The notes under the pieces are model-generated. The model saw only the letters and a program-made list of their open reading frames with translations, was not told the DNA's origin and did not search any database. Shown piece by piece: positions 5,549 through 8,841 of a stretch of 8,841 bases of DNA. The stretch lies in the NCBI GenBank assembly GCA_023423775.1, contig JAFAEZ010000136.1, forward strand, positions 1 to 8,841, given 5' to 3'. This DNA comes from Pseudomonadota bacterium (GTDB lineage: Bacteria; Pseudomonadota; Alphaproteobacteria; Sphingomonadales; Sphingomonadaceae). Within the stretch, counting starts at the first letter, position 1. Every line of letters begins with the position of its first letter. The translations under genes and the position numbers were made by a program.

Positions 5549-6073
5549 ATGAAAAAGATTTCGAAATTGCTCACCGGCGCCGCTGCGGCTGCAGTGATGA
5601 CGGTTTCCGCGGCCGCTCCGGCCGAAGCGCAATATCGGTACCGCGACCGCGATCGCGGCATCGATGTCGGCGACGTGATCACTGGCGTGGCGATCGTCGG
5701 CGGCATCGCCGCAATCGCCTCGGCGATCGGCAATAGCGGCAACCGCTACGACCGTGATTACGGCTATGGCGGCTACGGCTATAACAATTATGGCGGCGGC
5801 GAACGTGCCGCGGTCAACGCCTGCGGCTACCAGGCCGACCGTTATGGCCGCGGCCGGGTCAGCATCACTGACGTCGACCGCCGGGGCAGCAACAGCTACC
5901 GCGTCCGCGGCGTCATCCAGGGCGACGACTACGCCTACAACCGCGGCTACGACAATCGCTCCAGCCGCGATTATGGCTACGACCGCTACGACCGCGGCGG
6001 CCAGCTGAGCTTCAGCTGCACGGCGCGTTCGAACGGCCGGGTCACCGACTTCGACATCGACCGCCGCTATTAA
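5549..6073 (+). CDS. Exported Gly/Tyr/Arg-rich protein, function unknown
   Basis: A 174-residue secreted or periplasmic protein that I cannot name. The signal peptide is clear: MKK, an Ala-rich hydrophobic core and cleavage after AEA near residue 27. The mature protein starts with an Arg/Asp-rich segment (YRYRDRDRG), then a hydrophobic Gly/Ala stretch VGDVITGVAIVGGIAAIASA (about 40-59) that resembles a glycine-zipper segment and may enter a membrane. Next is a low-complexity region of YGYGG and RDYGYDRYDRG units, interrupted by a conserved-looking block AAVNACGYQADRYGRGRV and VDRRGSNSYRVRGVI. The C-terminus LSFSCTARSNGRVTDFDIDRRY has a second cysteine that could pair with the one in NACGY. 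A near-perfect Shine-Dalgarno and a strong terminator indicate an abundant, monocistronic product. Similar proteins are common in sphingomonads; an envelope role is inference. Confidence 0.88.
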   Translation: MKKISKLLTGAAAAAVMTVSAAAPAEAQYRYRDRDRGIDVGDVITGVAIVGGIAAIASAIGNSGNRYDRDYGYGGYGYNNYGGGERAAVNACGYQADRYGRGRVSITDVDRRGSNSYRVRGVIQGDDYAYNRGYDNRSSRDYGYDRYDRGGQLSFSCTARSNGRVTDFDIDRRY

Positions 6074-6096
6074 GCGACCGCATCGACGATGAAGAG

Positions 6097-6126
6097 GCGC
6101 GTCGGAGCGATCCGGCGCGCTTTTTT
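6097..6126 (+). terminator. Strong intrinsic terminator of the Gly/Tyr-rich protein gene
   Basis: GCGCGTCGG (6097-6105) pairs with CCGGCGCGC (6112-6120), nine pairs with one G-U, around AGCGAT, followed by six T. It sits two bases past the end of the leftward SRPBCC gene, so it also separates the convergent transcripts. Confidence 0.92.
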
Positions 6127-6128
6127 CG

Positions 6129-6632
6129 TCAGGCGGTCTCCATAAGCCCGGCAGCGACCTGCTCAAGCTGCGCGGCGCAGGTGCCCCAGCCGTCCTGGAA
6201 GCCCATGCTCTCATGGGTGTCGCGGTCGGCCCGGTTGCGGTGGAGAGCAACGGCGCGGTAGCGGGTCTTGCCCGCGCCGGCGTCTTCGAGCGTGACGATC
6301 GCGGTGAACGGAAAGCTGCAGCAATCGTCGGGATCGGTTTCGCTGTCCGGCGCCGGGCGGAAGCCGGGGAGGAGGGCGCTGGTCCAAACGATCTTCTCGC
6401 CCGGTACGACCTCCAGCACGCAGCCGGTGCCTTCGGAATGGAACCCGTCGGGGCCGGTCATGCGGGTGTAGAAGATGCCGCCGGGGCGAAGGTCGATGTT
6501 GCATTCGGGCGTTTCATACGGCTTTGGCGCCCACCAACGCTTCAAATGCTCGGGATCGGTCCAAGCTTTCCAGACGAGGTCGCGTGGAGCGTCCATGATC
6601 CGTTCCAGCACCAGGTCATTGTCTTCAGCCAT
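6129..6632 (-). CDS. SRPBCC / AHSA1-domain protein
   Basis: A 167-residue cytoplasmic protein of the START-like SRPBCC superfamily, AHSA1 type (related to the activator of Hsp90 ATPase). Family marks are the N-terminal strand and helix LVLERIMDAPRDLVWKAW (7-24), TDPEHLKRWWAP (25-36), the DLRPGGIFYTRM strand pair (about 47-58), PGEKIVWTSA (77-86) and the long C-terminal helix with MGFQDGWGTCAAQLEQVA (about 143-160). The fold forms a deep hydrophobic pocket for small molecules, but the ligand is unknown. ATG 6632 has AAGGAG a few bases upstream. Its start overlaps the end of the ArsR-family gene by eight bases, so the two are surely co-transcribed and probably translationally coupled. ArsR-SRPBCC pairs are a common bacterial arrangement. 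Confidence 0.93.
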   Translation of the reverse strand: MAEDNDLVLERIMDAPRDLVWKAWTDPEHLKRWWAPKPYETPECNIDLRPGGIFYTRMTGPDGFHSEGTGCVLEVVPGEKIVWTSALLPGFRPAPDSETDPDDCCSFPFTAIVTLEDAGAGKTRYRAVALHRNRADRDTHESMGFQDGWGTCAAQLEQVAAGLMETA

Positions 6633-6972
6633 TGTCGGTCTCCTTAGCTTTCAACTGTTCGACATAGGTTTCGAAGCGGTCGATGCGCCCTTCCCAGAGC
6701 GCTCTTTGCTCGGCGATCCAGCTCTCCGCTGCGGCGAGGGCGGCCGGCTCGATCCGGCAGGTGCGGACGCGGCCCTTTTTCTCGCTGCGCACCAGCCCGC
6801 TCGCTTCGAGCATCCGCAGATGCTGCATTACGGCGGGCAGCGACATCCGCAGCGGCCTGGCGAGCTCGCTGACTGAGGCCGGCGCGCGGCTCAGCCGGGC
6901 GAGCATCCCGCGCCGCGTGGGATCGGCCATGGCCTGGAAGGCAAGATCGAGCCGCGCTGATTCGTTAAGCAT
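6625..6972 (-). CDS. ArsR-family winged-helix transcriptional regulator
   Basis: A 115-residue regulator of the ArsR/SmtB fold, most likely a dimeric repressor of its own operon. Key segments are AMADPTRRGMLARLSR (14-29), SVSELARPLRMSLPAVMQHLRMLEASGLV (33-61, the helix-turn-helix), and the wing EKKGRVRTCRIEP (64-76). The C-terminal helix has the WIAEQRALWEGRIDRFETYV pattern typical of the ArsR subgroup paired with SRPBCC proteins. It has a single cysteine (72) and lacks the metal-binding ELCVCDL motif, so it is not a classical metal sensor. It ends inside the SRPBCC start. ATG 6972 has no Shine-Dalgarno, and a promoter-like pair sits so close that the mRNA may begin at the ATG. A 6-bp dyad spanning the start codon is a likely operator. 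It is divergent from guaA. Confidence 0.93.
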   Translation of the reverse strand: MLNESARLDLAFQAMADPTRRGMLARLSRAPASVSELARPLRMSLPAVMQHLRMLEASGLVRSEKKGRVRTCRIEPAALAAAESWIAEQRALWEGRIDRFETYVEQLKAKETDNG

Positions 6973-6981
6973 ATACTTAAC
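6964..6981. promoter_or_regulatory. Likely operator: inverted repeat across the arsR-family start codon
   Basis: GTTAAG (6964-6969) and CTTAAC (6976-6981) are perfect 6-bp arms separated by CATATA, which contains the start codon of the leftward regulator. ArsR-family dimers bind such AT-rich 6-N-6 dyads and repress their own promoter. The right arm overlaps the proposed -10. Assignment rests on symmetry and position. Confidence 0.55.
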
Positions 6982-7007
6982 TATTGCGAACGCCGCCTTC
7001 GGATCAA
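6980..7007 (-). promoter_or_regulatory. Candidate promoter of the arsR-SRPBCC operon
   Basis: On the minus strand, TTGATC (7007-7002) is followed after 16 bases by AATAGT (6985-6980). These match four of six bases each to TTGACA and TATAAT. The -10 ends seven bases before the ATG, so transcription would start at or next to the start codon, in line with the missing Shine-Dalgarno. Confidence 0.45.
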
Positions 7008-7025
7008 GACACTTTGGCGATCGCC

Positions 7026-7066
7026 TAACTATCGCTTGCCTTTACAGGCGGCGGCCCTCTGACTAT
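7026..7066 (+). promoter_or_regulatory. Putative guaA promoter region
   Basis: TTGCCT (7036-7041) resembles a -35 and GACTAT (7061-7066) may act as a -10, but the 19-base spacing and poor match make this tentative. There is no Shine-Dalgarno before ATG 7076, so guaA may also have a very short leader. TAACTATCGC (7026-7035) and TGACTATCGC (7060-7069) are near-copies of each other. Confidence 0.25.
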
Positions 7067-7075
7067 CGCCCCGCC

Positions 7076-8635
7076 ATGACCGTCCAGCCCAGCGATTCCA
7101 TCCTCATCGTCGATTTCGGAAGCCAGGTGACCCAGCTCATCGCGCGCAGGGTGCGCGAGGCCGGCGTCTATAGCGAGATCGTTCCGTTCAGCAGCGCGCT
7201 AGAGGGCTTCGAGCGGATCAAGCCCAAGGGCATCATCCTCTCCGGCGGCCCGGCCTCGGTCACCACCGCCGACAGCCCGCGGGCGCCCGCTGAGTTGTTC
7301 GAGGCGGGCGTGCCGATGCTCGGCATCTGCTACGGCCAGCAGCTGATGGCCGAGCAACTCGGTGGCAAGGTGGTCAACGGCGATCATGCCGAGTTCGGCC
7401 GCGCCTTCATCGAGATCAAGGACCAGTGCGCTCTGTTCGACGGCCTTTGGGCGAACGGCGAGAAGCATCAGGTCTGGATGAGCCACGGCGACAAGGTCGA
7501 GACACTTCCGCCGGGCTTCAAGATCGTCGCCCAGTCGGACGGCGCGCCGTTCGCCGCCACCGCCGACGAGAGCCGCCGCTTCTACGGCGTCCAGTTCCAC
7601 CCCGAGGTCGTTCATACGCCCGACGGCGCCAAGCTCATTGCCAACTTCGTCCGGCACGTCTGCGGCCTGGCCGGTGACTGGACGATGGCCGAGTTCCGTC
7701 AGACCAAGATCGAGGAAATCCGCGCGCAGGTCGGCGACGGGAAGGTGATTTGCGGCCTGTCGGGCGGCGTCGATTCCGCCGTCGCGGCGGTGCTGATCCA
7801 CGAGGCGATCGGCGACCAGCTCACCTGCGTGTTCGTGGATCACGGCCTGATGCGCGCCAACGAGGCCGAGCAGGTCGTCACCCTGTTCCGCCACCACTAC
7901 AAGATCCCGCTCGTCCATGTCGACGCCGAGGCGCTGTTCCTCGGCGGCCTCAAGGGTGAGACCGACCCCGAGAAGAAGCGCAAGTTCATCGGCAAGACCT
8001 TCATCGAGGTGTTCGAGGAGGAAGCGAACAAGATCGGCGGCGCCGATTTCCTCGCCCAGGGCACGCTTTATCCGGACGTTATCGAGAGCGTCAGCTTCAC
8101 CGGTGGGCCCTCGGTAACGATCAAGAGCCACCACAATGTCGGCGGCCTGCCCGAGCGGATGAACATGAAGCTGGTCGAGCCGCTGCGCGAGCTCTTCAAG
8201 GATGAAGTGCGCGAGCTTGGCCGCGAGCTCGGCCTGCCCGAGGCGTTCGTGGGACGCCATCCGTTCCCGGGCCCGGGCCTCGCCATCCGCATCCCGGGCG
8301 AGGTGACCAAGGAGCGTTGCGACATCTTGCGCAAGGCGGACCTCATCTACCTCGAGGAAATCCGCAACGCCGGCCTCTACGATGCGATCTGGCAGGCCTT
8401 CGCCGTGCTGCTGCCGGTCAAGACGGTGGGCGTGATGGGCGACGGCCGCACCTATGACAGCGTCTGCGCGCTGCGCGCGGTCACCTCGACCGACGGCATG
8501 ACCGCGGACATCTATCCGTTCGACGCCGCCTTCCTCAGCCGCTGCGCGACCCGCATCATCAACGAGGTCAAGGGCATCAACCGCGTCGTTTACGACTACA
8601 CGTCGAAGCCGCCCGGCACGATCGAGTGGGAGTAA
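7076..8635 (+). CDS. guaA: GMP synthase (glutamine-hydrolysing)
   Basis: Converts XMP to GMP with ATP and glutamine, the last step of guanine nucleotide synthesis in the cytoplasm. The 519 residues match the usual single-chain form (E. coli 525). Residues 8-200 are the class I glutamine amidotransferase: ILIVDFGSQ start, LSGGPASV, nucleophile Cys85 in GICYGQQ, and His175 and Glu177 in FHPEV. Residues about 205-395 are the ATP pyrophosphatase domain with the PP-loop SGGVDSAV (229-236), VDHGLMR, and LAQGTLYPDVIES. The C-terminal dimerisation and XMP-binding domain includes GRHPFPGPGLAIRIPGE, MGDGRTYDSVCALRAV and the end KPPGTIEWE. The frame is open far upstream, but ATG 7076 fits the family start MTVQPSDSILIVDFGSQ. 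It is transcribed alone, away from the arsR-family operon. All catalytic residues seen are intact. Confidence 0.98.
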   Translation: MTVQPSDSILIVDFGSQVTQLIARRVREAGVYSEIVPFSSALEGFERIKPKGIILSGGPASVTTADSPRAPAELFEAGVPMLGICYGQQLMAEQLGGKVVNGDHAEFGRAFIEIKDQCALFDGLWANGEKHQVWMSHGDKVETLPPGFKIVAQSDGAPFAATADESRRFYGVQFHPEVVHTPDGAKLIANFVRHVCGLAGDWTMAEFRQTKIEEIRAQVGDGKVICGLSGGVDSAVAAVLIHEAIGDQLTCVFVDHGLMRANEAEQVVTLFRHHYKIPLVHVDAEALFLGGLKGETDPEKKRKFIGKTFIEVFEEEANKIGGADFLAQGTLYPDVIESVSFTGGPSVTIKSHHNVGGLPERMNMKLVEPLRELFKDEVRELGRELGLPEAFVGRHPFPGPGLAIRIPGEVTKERCDILRKADLIYLEEIRNAGLYDAIWQAFAVLLPVKTVGVMGDGRTYDSVCALRAVTSTDGMTADIYPFDAAFLSRCATRIINEVKGINRVVYDYTSKPPGTIEWE

Positions 8636-8812
8636 GGGGAGGGGCGCGGCGGCCACGCCTCCTCCATTCTACCGATCGCATCAGCCCAGAGACCAGCATG
8701 GTCCGTACCGTGCGCTCTATGCACGGTGATTGACTCTCTCAAGTCGCGAGGACTCGCGCGATCGACGTTCGGAGCGTGACTACACACGTGCTCTGAAGCG
8801 GACGTAGCCCCG
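8636..8812. other. Non-coding stretch after guaA with several dyads
   Basis: No plausible gene is seen. Directly after the stop, GGAGGGG (8638-8644) can pair imperfectly with CGCCTCCTCC (8656-8665), a weak terminator candidate with no T-run. ACCGTGC (8707-8713) and GCACGGT (8721-8727) form a perfect 7-bp hairpin with a seven-base loop. CGCGAG (8745-8750) and CTCGCG (8753-8758) form a tight dyad. No tRNA cloverleaf could be fitted. Confidence 0.4.
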
Positions 8813-8841
8813 GCCCTGCCCCGCAATCCTCGGGGCAGGGC
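8813..8841 (+). terminator. Perfect 11-bp GC hairpin at the window edge, probable terminator
   Basis: GCCCTGCCCCG (8813-8823) pairs exactly with CGGGGCAGGGC (8831-8841) around CAATCCT. Shape and GC content match an intrinsic terminator. Any T-run would lie beyond the window, so this is unproven. The sequence 5' of the stem is not A-rich, so it would act on rightward transcripts. It starts 177 bases after the guaA stop and might serve guaA or an element continuing to the right. Confidence 0.5.

Noticed and set aside
5534..6250. Leftward frame of 238 codons opposite the Gly/Tyr-rich gene
   Set aside because: Low-complexity Ala/Val shadow crossing a strong terminator and the SRPBCC gene end, without start signals.
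6965..6980. Possible CtrA full site TTAA-N-TTAA at the arsR start
   Set aside because: The spacing is eight bases, not the seven of the CtrA consensus, and the symmetric GTTAAG/CTTAAC dyad fits an ArsR operator better.
7016..7025. Palindrome GGCGATCGCC, like the cyanobacterial HIP1 repeat
   Set aside because: Only one copy in a GC-rich intergenic region of a non-cyanobacterial sequence; likely chance.
6683..7075. N-terminal extension of guaA by 131 codons
   Set aside because: It is the open frame running through the antisense of the arsR-family gene and the intergenic region; GuaA begins at the conserved ILIVDFGSQ segment, matching ATG 7076.
7199..8656. Leftward open frame of 485 codons opposite guaA
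   Set aside because: Antisense shadow of a certain housekeeping gene, with no family motif.
8700..8812. Possible tRNA gene after guaA
   Set aside because: The hairpins do not arrange into a cloverleaf and there is no T-loop motif or acceptor stem pairing.
8596..8826. Leftward small frame ending in HSIVPGGFDV
   Set aside because: The last part is simply the antisense of the conserved GuaA C-terminus; such peptides are typical spurious annotations next to guaA.

Overview
The window is high-GC DNA with dense, mostly non-overlapping genes. The protein families, the alanine/arginine-rich style and the small conserved exported proteins suggest an alphaproteobacterium of the order Sphingomonadales (Sphingomonas or a close relative). 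This is inferred from gene content and style; there is no rRNA gene to confirm it.

Layout. Positions 1-2782 are read leftward: a TonB-dependent outer-membrane receptor cut by the left window edge, a 69-residue Cro/XRE-type helix-turn-helix protein, and a small four-cysteine lipoprotein. Positions 2783-2912 are a divergent intergenic region. Rightward from there come an unidentified small membrane protein (2913-3392), a GlsB/YeaQ/YmgE-type stress membrane protein (3556-3825) ended by a strong terminator, and a DUF423 membrane protein (3933-4304). The DUF423 gene meets a leftward gene head-on with only six bases between them. That gene (4311-5351) encodes a soluble chemoreceptor-like protein with its signalling tip at the N-terminus and a Cache-like sensor after it. 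A rightward exported Gly/Tyr-rich protein (5549-6073) follows, with a near-perfect Shine-Dalgarno and a strong terminator. A leftward two-gene operon (6972-6129) encodes an ArsR-family regulator and an SRPBCC/AHSA1 protein, overlapping by 8 bases. GMP synthase guaA (7076-8635) is read rightward, divergent from arsR. The last 206 bases hold only dyad symmetries, including a perfect 11-bp hairpin at the right edge.

How the parts relate. This looks like ordinary chromosomal backbone: one housekeeping enzyme (GuaA), envelope and stress proteins, an outer-membrane transporter and two small regulators. I see no mobile element, integrase, CRISPR array, tRNA, toxin-antitoxin pair or recognisable defence system. 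The points most worth a second look are the inverted, membrane-free chemoreceptor and the hairpin in its leader, a likely general-stress (EcfG-type) promoter before the GlsB-family gene, and the arsR promoter/operator, which suggests a leaderless, autoregulated transcript.
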